A stretch of DNA of 64,000 nt from Erythroxylum novogranatense (lineage: Eukaryota > Streptophyta > Magnoliopsida > Malpighiales > Erythroxylaceae), in the NCBI GenBank assembly GCA_029891385.1, contig CM057230.1, positions 38,101,858 through 38,165,857 on the forward strand. The letters are read 5' to 3'. This document shows positions 36,574 to 49,400 of this stretch, piece by piece. Position numbers and translations under genes: made by a program. Every line of letters starts with the position of its first letter. Within the stretch, counting starts at the first letter, position 1. The notes beneath the pieces are model-generated. The model was not told the DNA's origin. It ran no database searches and was given only the letters and a program-made list of their open reading frames with translations.

Positions 36574-37022
36574 GCTAACGTGGATCAATGAATCACCATT
36601 AGCATTTAATGTCTTTAAGTGTTAAAGACAAAAAGGCTATGGAGATAGTAAGAAGAGAGTGATCATCGTGGGTTTAAAAAAAGGGTTTCTAAATCCTAAG
36701 CTTTGATCTCTTCTTCATCTTCTCTCATCAAGGCTTCATCTTCTCCAAGCTTCTTCACCATCGTTCTTCCATAGCTCTCCAAGAATAAAGGTAAGATCTA
36801 GCAGTCTTTACTTTATTCTAGCTATTCCCGGGTCAAAGGGTTTGCCCCGGTTAGGTTCTCCGATCTCTGCGTGGATACCGTTAGAGACGGTCTCTTTTGG
36901 TCGTTATGGTTTTACATTGTTATATAGACACATGGATCCTGGCTTTTGGGAAGGTCCCGGAACAAAAAAATTTTGTTTTTCGCATCGTGTGCATGTTATG
37001 CACACACCGGGATTTTCCTACA
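35098..37022 (+). repeat. 3' LTR of element B
   Basis: 1,925 bp, directly after a polypurine tract (AAATGGGAGAT, 35087-35097). Open frames of 75 codons (35286-35513) and 70 codons (35500-35712) overlap within it. Equivalent frames exist in the solo LTRs. It ends immediately before the resumed integrase of element A. Confidence 0.95.
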
Positions 37023-39588
37023 CCCCCTTCAACCACCCACATTATTTATGTGATACATGTTTACTTGGCAAGCATTCAAGAAGGAGTTTTCCAAAAGAAG
37101 CGGTGACAAGAGCAACTACACCACTACAACTTATTCATACTGGCGTATGTGGACCAATCAAGCCATTATCAATGGTTAAATGTAGATACTTCTTACTTTT
37201 CATTGATGATTATAATATAAAACATGAGTTTATTTCTTAATGCATAAATTAGAAGCGTTGGAAGCATTTAAGAAGTTTAAGGCACTTGTGAAGAATGAAA
37301 GTGGTTATACAATTAAAGCCCTAAGGTTCAATAGAGGAGCCGAGTTCACATCTAAGGAGTTTCTTGATTTTTGTGAAATACATGGAATTCGTCGTCCGTT
37401 ATCAGTCCCAAGATTGCCCCAACAAAATGGAGTAGCTGAAAGGAATAATATAACAATTCTTAACATGACTTGATGTATATTGAAGGCTAAGAACATGCCT
37501 AAAGAATTTAGCTGAAACTGTTTCTTTTGCAGTTTATTTGTCAAATCGGTCTCCAATGAAAAATGTCAAAGATCAAACTCCGCAATAAGAATGGAATGGA
37601 ATAAAACCTAGTGTTGCTCATCTAAGAGTTTTTAGAAGCATAGCATATGCTCATGTGCCGCAACAAGAAAGAACCAAGCTTGATGATTGAAGTGTTAAGC
37701 ATGTATTCATTGGCTGTGACCAAAATTCCAAAGGCTACCAATTGTACAATCTAAACAATGGAAGGATTGTTGTGAGTAGAGATGTCGAATTTGATGAAGA
37801 AGCAATATGGGATTGGGAGATATAAGAAGAAAGCACTTACGATTTTTTACCATACTTTGAAGATGAAGAGCAAAAAACCACAATAAATATTCAAGAGATA
37901 ACCCCACCTGTTTCTCCAAATACGCCTCATCCTTCTTCATCCATGCATGGAGAAAGTTCAAGTGATGGAGCATAAAAAATAAGGAGTATTTATGATATTT
38001 ATGAACAAATAGAAGAAATCAATGATGTTGATGTAAGTAATTTATTTTATCTTCTTGTAGATAGTGAACCTTTAAATTTTAGGGAGATCATGAAGGAAAA
38101 AAGATGGAGACAAGCCATGGAGGAGGAGATCAAGGTAATAGAGAAAAATAATACCAGGGAATTATCAACTCTTCCTAACGGTCATGAAGCTATTGGAGTC
38201 AAATAAGTCTACAAGATAAAAAAAGAATGCCAATGGAGATGTAGAGAAATATAAAGCAAGGCTCGTTGCTAAAGGCTACAAGCAAAAGTATGGAGTGGAT
38301 TATGATGAAGTATTTGCACTTGTTGCTCGTATAGAGACTATTCGTTTGTTGATCTCTTTTGCAGCTTAAATGAAGTGGAAGATCTATCAACTAGTCAACT
38401 TTTCTAAATGGCCATCTTCAAGAAGAAGTCTTTATTGAACAACCAATTGGCTTTACAGTCAAAGGTCACGAAGATAAGGTCTTGAGATTGAAAAAGGCAT
38501 TATGTGGGTTAAAGCAAACACCAAGAGCATGGAATACTCGCATCGACAAGTACTTCCAAAATAATAGGTTTTTTCGTTGTTCTCATAAATATGCTCTTTA
38601 CATTAAATCATATGGAGATATTCTACTCATTTGTCTTTATGTGGATGATCTTATTTTTACCGGTAATAACCCAAGATTGTTTCAAGGGTTCAAGAAAGCT
38701 ATGTCTTTGGAGTTTGAGATGACATATATTGGATTGTTGTCATACTATTTGGGCTTAGAGGTGAAGCAAATGAAAGACAAAATTTTATTTCACAAGAAGG
38801 ATATGTAAAAGAAATATTGAAGAAGTTCCAAATGCTTGATTGCAATTTGGTGACTACACCTATAGAATATGGAATTAAATTGACAAAGTTTGATGATGGA
38901 GCTAAGGAAGATTCCTCTGTATTCAAAAGCCTAATTGGATGCTTGAGATACTTGACATGTACAAGACTAGATATTCTCTTTATTGTTAGATTGATAAGTC
39001 ATTTCATGGAGGCACCTATTGTACTCATATGAAGGTAGCTAAGAGGTTCCTTTGATATATCAAAAGTACAATTGACTATGGATTGCTCTATACATCTTCT
39101 GGTGATTTCAAGCTTGTTGGGTTTTGTGATAGTGATTTTGCTGGAGATATTGATGATAAAAAAGCACAACTAGTTTCATGTTTTTTTATGGGTGATTGTA
39201 CTATTACATGGAGTTCAAAAAAGCAACCTATTGTGACTTTGTCAAGATATGAATATTAATATATGGCTATAACTTTATGCACTTGTCATGCTATTTGGCT
39301 TAGAAGCTATTGAATGAACTTCACTTGCCACAAAAAGAAACAACTGAAATATGTATTGATAATAAGTCTGCAAAAGCATTGGCCAAGAACCCAGTTTTTT
39401 ATGATCAAAGCAAACATATAGATAAAAGGTATCATTTTATTAGAGAATGTATCGCAAAGAATGAAGTGGAGCTCAAGCATGTGAGAACTAACGATTAAGT
39501 TGCAGATATTTTTACGAAATCACTCAAATTTGAATTTTTTCAACATTTGAGGATAGGACTTGAAGTACGAAAGAACATTTCAAATTAA
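37023..39588 (+). pseudogene. Copia A integrase, RT and RNase H remnant
   Basis: It resumes at PFNHPHYLCDTCLLGKHSRR (zinc-finger end of integrase). The core has LRFNRGAEFTSKEFLDF, in which the catalytic aspartate of LRSDRGGEF has become asparagine, and PQQNGVAERNN. The C-terminal end of integrase is at about 37690-37810. RT starts with WRQAMEEEIKVIEKN (about 38105), is broken near 38200-38480, and continues as LKKALCGLKQTPRAWNTRID with the intact active-site word YVDDLIFTGNN (38482-38808). RNase H contains GFCDSDFAGDIDDKKA (about 39120) and ICIDNKSAKALAKNPVF, and the frame ends at 39586-39588 next to the polypurine tract. Several stops and shifts make it non-functional. Confidence 0.92.
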
Positions 39589-39595
39589 GGGGGAG

Positions 39596-39888
39596 TGTTG
39601 AAGAGTAATTTGAAAGTTAGTCTAGATACATGGATGTTTAAGTTCATTGTTAGGTGTTTAATTATATTCAAGTATTAGTTACATAATTAAATATTGGTCC
39701 ATGTATGGTTTTGAGTTCATGTATGGTTTATTTATTTAGGTTCATTAATGGGTTCACGTAATTAGATATGAAGAGTCATTTTTGTACCTATAAATACCTT
39801 TTTGTACTTGAACTAAAATCATTCAAGTGAAATACAACCTCTTCTTCTAAACAATTCTCTCCTCTCTAAACCTCCTCACTTCTTAACA
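39596..39888 (+). repeat. 3' LTR of element A
   Basis: 293 bp, starting TGTTGAAGAGTAATTTG and ending CTTCTTAACA, alignable with the 5' copy at 26289-26569. TATAAATACC lies at about 39791. Confidence 0.92.
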
Positions 39889-40624
39889 TGATCTTCAAAA
39901 AATTAACTCAACCAATAGGTCTTATGATGTAAAAGCTTAACAAAAAAATACATTTTAACTTAACTTTTATGAATTAAAAAAATAATGGGTGAAAAGTTTA
40001 AGTGTAGCATTTAAAAGAAGATGGGACTGTACCAAAATTCACATTAAATTCATTTCATTCTAAACACTTTAAAATAATAACCTATTAGCTTCATAATATT
40101 TTTGGGTTTGTAAATATATATGTGTTTATAACTATTAATTGATCTTATCTGCGTATCATTCTGATCAACATTTCATAAGTTATATAAATTTTTCAGAATA
40201 TGTGGGAAAGGTAAGGAAGGAGTATAAAGTGTAGAAGATGATAGAGAGGAAATATGTAATTTTACTTCAAATTTTCCATACATAAATAAATAGTTACAAC
40301 AACTATTTAATAGTGTTAGAGACGGTTACAGCTACGGTGCATTTTATTTAATTTATTGATACTTAGTTCTTCAACATCGTTTGGTTTGCCTTTGTTTTTC
40401 TTCTACTTTCTCTCTTTGTTGTCATTCTCTAACGTTTCTTCCTTTTTTTAATTATTTCTTCCCCTTCAGAAGCTACTTGTCTATCAAATTGATTTTCGAA
40501 AATCTCCTTTGTAAGTCGAACATGGTTTCCCACGTAGCCTGTCTCTAGTCTCTCCTTGCCATTGTACCAATACTTGAGTTACTGTGATGTTTTGTCGTTT
40601 AACCATACTTCTTCCTTGTATAAC

Positions 40625-41095
40625 TTATGGTATTCTCTCTGTGTTGGGTACAACTGCTGGTAGTTGTGAAGATCGGGGGGTTTTCTCTGAAATGAATTTC
40701 TTTAACTGTGACACATGGAAGGTTGGATGAATGAAAGATTCCTTGGAAAGCTCCAACGTATAAGTTGCCTTGATGATCCTTCCGATAATTTGGAATAGAC
40801 CATAAAACAATTGATTGAGTTTTTGATTGGCTCTTCTTTGTAGGGAATATTGCCGGTATGGTTGTAGTTTAACAAACACCCACTGACTAACTTTGAATTC
40901 CCTCTCTATTTTATTCTTGTCAACGAATTGCTTCATCCTCTATTGTGCTTTCTTTAGGTAAAATTTCATTGTTTGGAGCCCCATCTCTCTATCTTGTAAT
41001 GCTTAATCTATCATGACATTATGAGAGTCAACCACTAAGTAAGGTATGTAGAGGGGTAGAGGGTACCCATATAAAATTTTAAATGGGGTCATGTT
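40625..41095 (-). pseudogene. Gypsy integrase C-terminal region
   Basis: The translation includes MTPFKILYG right at the TRIM border, then a stop, then QDREMGLQTMKFYLKKAQ, a second stop and MKQFVDKN. It goes on with VSQWVFVKLQPYRQYSLQRR, GLFQIIGRI, YTLELSKES and IHPTFHVSQLKKF. These are the integrase C-terminal words of plant gypsy polyproteins (GDWVYLKLQPYRQ..., HPVFHVSQLK). The two in-frame stops make it dead. Confidence 0.88.
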
Positions 41096-43509
41096 TGTAG
41101 AAGCTCAGAGCACCCGCCCACAGATATTGTCCGCTTTGGGATACCCCTAAGGTCAAGATCCTCACAGTTTTGCTCTTTCCCTTCTTGGGAAATCACGTCT
41201 TGTGGGGGAAAGGTTGTAGGAAAATTCCGATGCATGCATCACATACACGCGGTGCGGAAACAAAGAAAATTATTCTGGGTCTTTCCTGAAGTCCAGGATC
41301 TATATGTCTATACAAAGAAGTACTAGAATTCTCAAACCCCAACGACCAAAGGAGATCATCTCTAACGATATCTACACAGAGATTGGAGAATTTAACCGAA
41401 TTAAACTCTTTGATCCGAAAATAGCTCGAATAAAGAAGAGAGTGCTAGCTCTTACCTTGATTCTTGGAGAGCACATGAAAAGGAGGAAGAAGATGAAACT
41501 TCAAAAAGGATCATGGAGAGCTTCGAATGAACATGAACATGTTCCTTATTATTCATGCTTCTCACAATTCGCTACTTATTCACCTTCCTTCTTTTGTCTT
41601 TTATGAATTTTGTCTCTTATCCATAAAAAAGCATTAAATGCACACTTTGACAAATGCTCTCCTCCTTTCCACGTCATCATACCTTATATATATAAATGTC
41701 GAATTGGTTCAGTCACACTGGGGTTAGTCCTACCGGGTTCTAAATGTGAAAAAATACCGAAGACTTATTTCAACAATATCAATGTCGCAATCGCATCGAG
41801 ACATATGTCGATCTTATCAGGATCCATTTGGTTTTATTACTCTTTATATAATAGATCTCTATCCAAAACTATTTTATGGATCCTCCGAATCACCCTTATA
41901 CGTGTGACCCATTAGGTTCCTAATTATGTTAGCCACTTAGATTAACACTTAATCTGAGCAGTGTCTAGCAACATATTATGACCCTAAATTGACCAAAAAG
42001 TAAGTAGTTTGACGAATGAATCCGTTCTCATCATGAACCATCTCACAAACCCTTTCATAGACAACTGTTGTGCAATTCGTCTTTTCACCATGCTATATCC
42101 TACTTGGTTATGAGTATGGGCAAAATGTCACCTCACATTAGATTAACTACGTTAAATCTAGTCCAAGTACTATCAGTTCTCATCCTGGGACTCACTACTC
42201 TATATGTCAATGAAGAAATTCTTTATGGCATATATACTCCGGCCAGAGATTTACAAGTAATGACCCTAACAAGAGGCCATGGGTATCATCTTCTACTATC
42301 ACAGAAGTGGTGAATCCTCTATTGGTTACTCAATTATCTTTGAATACCTCAAGCTGTACCCAATCACTACCCTATGAGCGACCTCTGCAAGGCAACAAGG
42401 AATGGAATCAAAGCACAAAATCAGTATCCAAGATATCCTTGAGTACCTCAAATCTAAGGATACTTGCACCATTGCTATGATGAGATTATCATTGACATCA
42501 AAATAAGACATCCATGTGATGATCTCGTGGTAAGTCATCCAATGTACTTACTACCTCTAGTAAGTATTCACATCTTAACTCTAAACATCTCATGTAATCA
42601 GTTTATGAGATCCACTGCTTGGTCAAATCAAGGAGTTTGACATGTAATAGTCTATCTGGATTAACGATGTCCAATCTCATTAATCCTATGACTAGGGATA
42701 ATTTAGATAATGACATAATTGCACATGATAGGAATCTCAGTAGTATGATCTCATTATAATTTCCTTCATGCTATGTTATATATCATGGACTTCATTAATT
42801 TGCTTATAGATCACTATCAATTCATAAATAATGAACACCAAATTAATGAAATATGTCTTTCTTTATTTCTGAAAATAAAATTTGTACACAACTTTGTACA
42901 AAATGCACTAAAGACGATTACCTTTAGGGCACTACTCTAACAGAGGTATCCATACCCTTATAAGGCATACTTCGTTCTCCTCTTCAACCGATGTGGGATC
43001 TCACATTCTCCACTCCCATAGGGCCCAACCCTCTTTAAGGCCTAACCTAGCTGGCATAACGGTTCGGGTACTAACTCTGATATCATTTGTAACAACCCAG
43101 ACCACCCGCCCATAGATATTGTCCATTTTGAGCTCCAAGCCCCTTACGGTTTTGCTCTTCCTACCCTTGAGAAAATGCGTTTGAGGGGGAGAGGTATCCA
43201 TACCCTTATAATACGTACTTCATTCTCCTCTCTAATTGATGTGGGATCTCACAATCCACCCCCTAGGGCTTAGCCCCTTTAAGGGCCAGTGTCCTATGCT
43301 AGTACTTCAGGTCAGGAATCGACTTTGATACCATTTATAGAAGCCTAGAACATCCACCCATAGATATTGTCCGCTTTGAACCTTGGCCTAGTCAAGCCCT
43401 CACGGTTTTGCTCTTCCCCTCATAGGAAAATGTGTCTTGTGAGATAGAGGTATCCATACTCTTATAATGCATACTTCGTTCTCCTCTCCAACCGATGTGG
43501 GATCTCACA
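41096..43509 (-). mobile_element. TRIM with three LTRs, one insertion event
   Basis: Three LTR copies alternate with two short internal regions: 41096-41214 plus 42943-43005 (split by a solo LTR), 43088-43253 and 43336-43509. In minus orientation each LTR starts TGTGAGATCCCACATCG and ends TTGTTACA or similar. Each internal region has a methionine-tRNA primer site beside the LTR end (AAATGGTATCAAAGTCGA, 43318-43335) and a purine tract (AGGGGGTGGAT) before the next LTR. The flanks are a perfect 5-bp target duplication ATGTT (41091-41095 and 43510-43514). The duplication encloses all three LTRs, so the array inserted as a unit or grew by unequal exchange inside a single insertion. There is no coding capacity. 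Confidence 0.9.
41215..42942 (-). mobile_element. Solo LTR, copia family B, inside the TRIM
   Basis: 1,728 bp with the B-family ends (plus strand TGTAGGAAAATTCCG... and ...CACTACTCTAACA). Flanking five bases are AAGGT and GAGGT, a target duplication with one change; the other TRIM copies read GAGGT. It is more diverged from element B than the solo LTR at 3515-5395, and the long TA/TG tracts are reduced to a short TATATATA near 41683. A 70-codon open frame (42326-42538) matches one in the other LTRs. Confidence 0.92.
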
Positions 43510-43514
43510 ATGTT

Positions 43515-43870
43515 AATTGTTGTGTAATAAGTGGTATTATACCACCATTCTATCATTGACAACTAACATACCCATTTCTACGAAGCAAAACTACCAAAGC
43601 ATCTAAGATACATTTCTAATATATTATGAACGACTTCGGATTGACGACTGTTAAAGGGTTAGTTCCTCTAGTGTGCAGTAGATGGCGAAAAATTGTTTTC
43701 ATCGATAAATCCATCTTTTAATCTCAATGCCATGAAACTTCAAGAAATCTAGCTTGTTAAACCTCATTGGCATAGTGTAGTTGTTCGCATCTCTGAGATT
43801 ACTTGAAGTTACTTTGGAGTTTTCCCTGATCACTTTCTGCATGATTTGTTGAAACCACTTCTAAATAGCT
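43515..43870 (-). pseudogene. Gypsy Gag start fused to integrase piece
   Basis: At 43870-43690 the minus strand reads MPMRFNKLDFLKFHGIEI, KRWIYR, a stop and KQFF, the start of a plant gypsy Gag. At about 43640-43515 it reads EMYLRCFGSFAS and then EWWYNTTYYTTIN, the integrase region that continues into MTPFKILYG across the TRIM. Everything between Gag and late integrase has been lost in one or more deletions near 43650-43690. Confidence 0.82.
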
Positions 43871-43889
43871 TTTAGCGAGAAAATTACCG

Positions 43890-44400
43890 ATTTGTCGAGA
43901 AACAAATATGGCGTCAAAAATTACTGACGGAAAGAGTCATTGGAGAAACCACCGTTAGTAAAATATAGCGACAGATATAATGAATCCATTGCAAATTTAG
44001 TGATGAAAATTTGTATATATGTCAATAAATTTAGCAACAGAATCTTGTATTTTTGTCGATAAATTTAGGTAAATTTATTGACAAATTAAGAATATTTTGT
44101 CATTAATTTTCCAACGAAACCATAATATTCTGATGGTGAATTTACAGACAGTAAGTTATAAGTCCATTGCTAAATTTACTGACGTACCTACAACATTCTG
44201 TCGTTATTCCGTTAGGAACTTAGCGAGATAGTGATATATTCTGTTGGTAAGTAATAATAAAATATAGTATTCCATCGGGAACTTAGTGAGGTAGTGATAT
44301 ATTCCATTGGGAACTTAGTGAAGTGATATATTCCGTCGATAACTTACCAATGAAATTTAACACTCCGTCGCTAATTAGCGACAAATTATTGTATTTCCTT
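43890..44400. repeat. CACTA subterminal repeats
   Basis: Variants of TTAGCGACGGAA and TTTGTCGATAAATTTAG recur about every 30-40 bp on both strands, typical of transposase-binding arrays next to CACTA termini. A local unit GGGAACTTAGTGA...GTGATATATTCC is repeated about three times at 44210-44340. Confidence 0.7.
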
Positions 44401-44692
44401 CAAGAAATTTAATTATGATAAATTACAATCATAATTTCTCACTTCCTACCCCGAGTTTTCTATTGATAATCTTATGATTTTTTTGTAAATTTAGTTTATG
44501 TAAATAATATATAACATTGATTGATAAATGCAAAGTAAACATTATCCTGAATAGTACAATAAAAAATTATATTTACACGAATAAATATCTTGAAAATAAT
44601 TGTAAATTAAGAATTTACACAAAAACTTAAGAGTAATAGACTATCAAATACATTCATTTATTCAGAAGCTATGTAAGCGGATGCTCTGACTC

Positions 44693-46090
44693 CTATAATG
44701 AGGTCCTCTTGCTACCCTTTAACTCATCCATCTCATTATGGAGATGGGTTATACACTCCATTAGTCTCTCTATCGTGCTTTCAAGCTGAAGGACTCTCTT
44801 ATTTAATGTGGACTGTCTACTAGATCCAGTTATACTGGATGTGGAGGATTACGAATAACATGTGCTTACAAATGAACCTAAGCTTAAAATCCTTTCATGG
44901 TAGTCCCTACCACCCATTGCTTCAAGATATGCCTAAGTCTCATCAACAATTTTAGAGTTCTAAGACTTTCATTCAATGTTATTTTGTATTTAGTCCTATC
45001 AATGTAATTGTTTATGTTAATAATTGTTAATTTTTAAGAATTATTATTAAAGTATAGATTTTACATTCATGAAGTTGTTTGCATCGAGTGCTGACGTAGA
45101 TCACATCATCATCTTCTTGGGTGTGTAAAAAGAGTTGAACTACAATTTACAAAAATTTCGGCAAAATTTTCTCTATTTTTATGATATTTACCCCTTGTTA
45201 GACAAAAAAATTAACTCAACAATACAACCATTAATGACACTATACATTTATATCATTATTATTCTCTATAATACACATATTTTTATTTTAAATTTCATAC
45301 ATCAAATTACATTGAAATCAAATTTTATACATCAAAGCACAAAAATCAGATATAAGTGTAAAGTTTTAATAGTTATAAGTTGAAGTGCATGCTATTGGTG
45401 GCTCAAAGGTCCTCTAGTGTGTACATGTTGAATCTTTGCGTATGGTCTTCCACGTTTGTTGGCATAATTACGCTTTGAAATAGATATTGCCTTAGGCGAT
45501 ATCCAATATTGTTGCCAACGACTCCATATTTTCCTATATATATATGGTGGTCATACACCATTCTTGTGTGTCGAAGTAAGAAAGTATCTATAACATGCAT
45601 AAGCTCACCTCTCCCATGCATTATAAATTATAACATCAAAATTTAGATCCCAAAAGAATTCTTTTTGAAAACAAAGAAAAATATACTATAAGTACTTATA
45701 AACGACAATATTTATCTAATTAATGTATAAAATAAAAAGATTAAAGAATATATTTTGTGTACATTAAACTCCTGATAATAAAAATCCTTTGCCAACTCAA
45801 AGGTATTCTTCCATATATGACCCTCAACATCTATCCTGCTCTCGAACTTGGATGAGATATTTCTTAAGCACGTTCCAGACAGAACTGACCTAATATATAA
45901 GTTATTTTAGATCATTTTCAAATTAAAACCTATAACTTCAGTATAAACCTATGGTGTTATCATGTATTACAAAATTTTTAGAAGTTTACCTATAAATTGT
46001 TGACAATTGTGATATATGTTCTTCCATCAACTTCCTTAACTCCAGGCTGGAGGTCACCTCCCTTCATCCGCAACATTTACCCCTAATATC
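44693..46090 (-). pseudogene. Second CACTA gene remnant (TNPA-like, uncertain)
   Basis: Pieces in several frames read right to left: KGGDLQPGVKEVDGRTYITI (about 46070-46010), SGTCLRNISSKFESRIDVEG with HIWKNTFELAKDFYYQ (about 45885-45770), an 72-residue frame with YGVVGNNIGYRLRQYLF (45621-45403), and a C-terminal leucine-zipper-like stretch LNKRVLQLESTIERLMECIT ending at a TAG at 44693. Position after TNP2 and the coiled-coil end suit the second, DNA-binding protein of CACTA elements (Transposase_24-like), but I cannot match the family with certainty. Confidence 0.45.
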
Positions 46091-46429
46091 TCTGTCGATA
46101 TAGGGTTGTGGATAGTGTAGCAGGGTTACTGGATGGTATAACAGTAGGTACAGAAGGTGATGTCTCAACTGGATGTGCAATAGCATCTGTAAAATGTGAT
46201 GCTTCACCTAGAAATGCACTGGCTTCTCTAAATCGTTGTAACCTGAACCTTAGCCACATCATATCATATTTTCTCTTTGGTGGTACATTTTTAACCTAAA
46301 ATTCATATTTTATTGAATTTCCAGTAATATAACAATACAGATTCAATATATAACAATATATTGTTAATGCAATAGTAGATTTATTCATATAATATTCTAT
46401 TACAAACACAAATTAATTACTATCATCAC

Positions 46430-49400
46430 TTAATTGTAGATCAAAATCATCATCTCTTCTTTTTCTGAAGAATTAGAATCAAACTTAGACTCATCTTCAG
46501 ATCTCTCGCCCTTCTTATCCTCTCCAGATGAAATTTTGACATATTTATTATTTAGATCGTTCAAAGGTTCATTCTCATTATATGTTACACATGCATTTAT
46601 TTCATAAACATCTTCTTGAAATACTTCACTTTCAATTCTCTTATTTTCTCCTTTTCCATGTAATTCAAAAACACCTCTAGGTTTTACTTTGCAAACGATC
46701 AACCAATCTGACTTATCTCGTTGTAAGCTGAAAAAAGGGATATAATACACTTGGATCGCTTGCATCGTCAACCATTCCTCGCATAACCATTCCTCATATA
46801 ATCTAAAAGCATTATTATGTATTTTAGTTGTGAACAATAGTAACTTCATAAACTCAAATAATCTATTTCAAAATCATCTTAAACTTACTACACTAAAGGT
46901 TGAACTTCTTAACAATTCAATAGAATGTAACCATGAGAAACCTATGTTTCTTCAGCTGTTAACATTCTTCTTATTGAACGTTCATGTGTTTGTCCTGGAT
47001 ATGTGAAAATGGATAAGTTACCATCAACATCACCCATTTCTCCCCCATTGTCATTACTAGGAACTTTTCTTTCTCTTATGTGGACATGTGACTCAAAATA
47101 ATGTGAACAAGATGTACTTGCTTCCTCCACTAGGTAAGCATTACATATCAAGCCTTCAACTCTAGCCTTGTTTTTGATATTTTTCTTCAAGTGATGTAAA
47201 TACTTACATTACAAATTGAGTTATTACAATTTTGTGATTAAAACATGCCATAAGTTTTATTTAAATATTAATTATAATTATCTATTAAATGAATACATCC
47301 ATTGATATAGAATCGAACCAACAAGTTTATCCTCGTGTGCTAAATATATGGGTAGATGCTCCATATAGTAAAATAAGCTTAGACGAAAAATCCCTTCCAA
47401 TTTGCACAATAATTGGAATTTCCCTTTCTAGTTTTTCCATTTCAGCCAATTTTATTTCAAAAGATGTTAAGTTTTTGAAAAACAAACTTAATTATGTTAT
47501 AACTCCCTAAACCTTATTCAGTAGCAACTCCCAAAATGCAATTGGAATTAGCCTTTGCGTAAACACATGACAATCATGACTTTTCATCCTAAATAATTTG
47601 TACTTCTTCATGTCCACACACCTTGCTAAGTTTAAAACATAACCATCGGAAAACTTTAGACTTTTCAACCATTCACATAAAATTTCCTTTTGTTTTTTCT
47701 CCAAAGTGTAACATGTTTTTGGATATTTACCAATGCGAAGATCTTTATCTAACTAATTTCTTTTACAAAAAAAATTCAAATCAGCTCGTGATTTTGCATT
47801 GTCCTTTGTCCTTCCTTTAATGTCCATTATGGTGTTGAACAAATTGTCAAAAATATTTTTCAACATGCTTCAGATCTAGATTATGACGTATCAAATTACT
47901 TTTTCAATACAGCAAATCCCACAAGATACTTCATTTTTTTAACCAAAGTTTTTACTAATGCTTCTATTATCTTCTTCAACTTTATTTGGATAACTTTCAA
48001 CAATCCTAATTCATCAATCTCCTGCAATATCTCTTCACTAGCTTTGTGAGGGGGAGGAGGTGTTTGTATAATCTTATTCTTAATGAACTTTTTTTTATTG
48101 CATCTAAATAGATGATTTGGAGGAAGTAATTTTATGTGGTTATCAAACCAAGATGTTTTGGCTGTGTTAGGAAGATAAAACGCATTAGAATCATTGTTAC
48201 AACAAAGATAAGCCAATTTCCCTATTATGCTCTATCCAGACAACATAATATATGCAGGGAAATCACTAATGGACCATATCAAAGCTACTCTCAACAAAAA
48301 AATTTATTTAAGAGACACATCATATATCTCTATACCAAATTCCCAAAGATGATACAATTCAAATACCAATGGTTGTAAAATTACATCAATTTTATTATTT
48401 GGATTCATAGGCCCTGACACTATCACCGTCAAGAACATATATGCCTCATTTATATACATCCATGGAAGTAAATTATAAGGAGTAATTATGATTGGCTATG
48501 ATGAATATTGTTGGCCGAATTAACCAAAAGGTTAGAATCTGTCTGCCGATAATCCTAACCTACCATTTTGAATTTCAGCTGCAAACTCAAAATGGGTGTT
48601 ATTGAAATGTTTTTATGCAAGTATATTTGATGAATGACTCATTATTCCATCTTCCTGTTCATGTTCATTATGTCATCTCATGTGAGATCTAATAACATCA
48701 AAGGCATATAGTCTTTGACATCTCGGAGTTAGCGAAAAATAATACATCTACTTTTAGGGTACTAATTTTTATTTCATATAACAATTTGTAAGTTCAAACC
48801 TATATTGATCAGAAAATTTTCACTCTTGTAATTCTACATCATCTCCTCAAATCAACATCCATCCAAAATTGCAACAATCAATTTTTTCAACTAACAAACT
48901 AGGGCCCCTAATATGTTTGTTCGTATTATAGAAATTATCAACCATTGTATGATCAGGAGGTAATGATTCATTATACCAAGCAAAAATTTTATCTAAACTT
49001 TGATTAGAAATATATCCTTCATACTTTATGTTCAATATTAGAGCAATTGAAGACAATTGAGCCATGGTCTCACAATTTGGCCATAATTCTTAATCAGTTG
49101 ATTTTAGTAAGTCAAAAAACTTTTTTACATATAGGTTAGGTTCTTCTTCAAGATTTTCTATCTTCACTTGAAAGGTATCACTAACTACATCATAAACCAT
49201 TTGGGTGTAAGGATTTTTAGTTGCACCCACATTATTTATTATAAATCTAGTCCCTCCTTCAAACCTATCTATATTTATTGGCGAGTTTACTTCATTACCC
49301 CTTGAGGTGCTACAAATTAATGGCTCCCTATGACGTGTCCACTTAAAATATTTTGGAACAAACCATTTTCTTAACACATGGAGATTCACTTCATCAATAG

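Larger units (their letters stand above)
40177..43870 (-). mobile_element. Ty3/gypsy remnant, internally deleted and nested
   Basis: Read right to left: the Gag start (43870-43690), then without any protease, RT or RNase H a late integrase region (about 43640-43515), interrupted by the TRIM cluster (41096-43509) and resuming at 41095-40625, followed by a decayed 3' LTR at about 40177-40445. That LTR matches 57742-58070 (shared GAATGTGGGAAAGG, GAAGATGACAGAGAGGAAA and TTTACTTCAAATTTTCCATA with small changes). The frame carried across the TRIM insertion proves it is one element. LTR edges are approximate. Confidence 0.82.
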
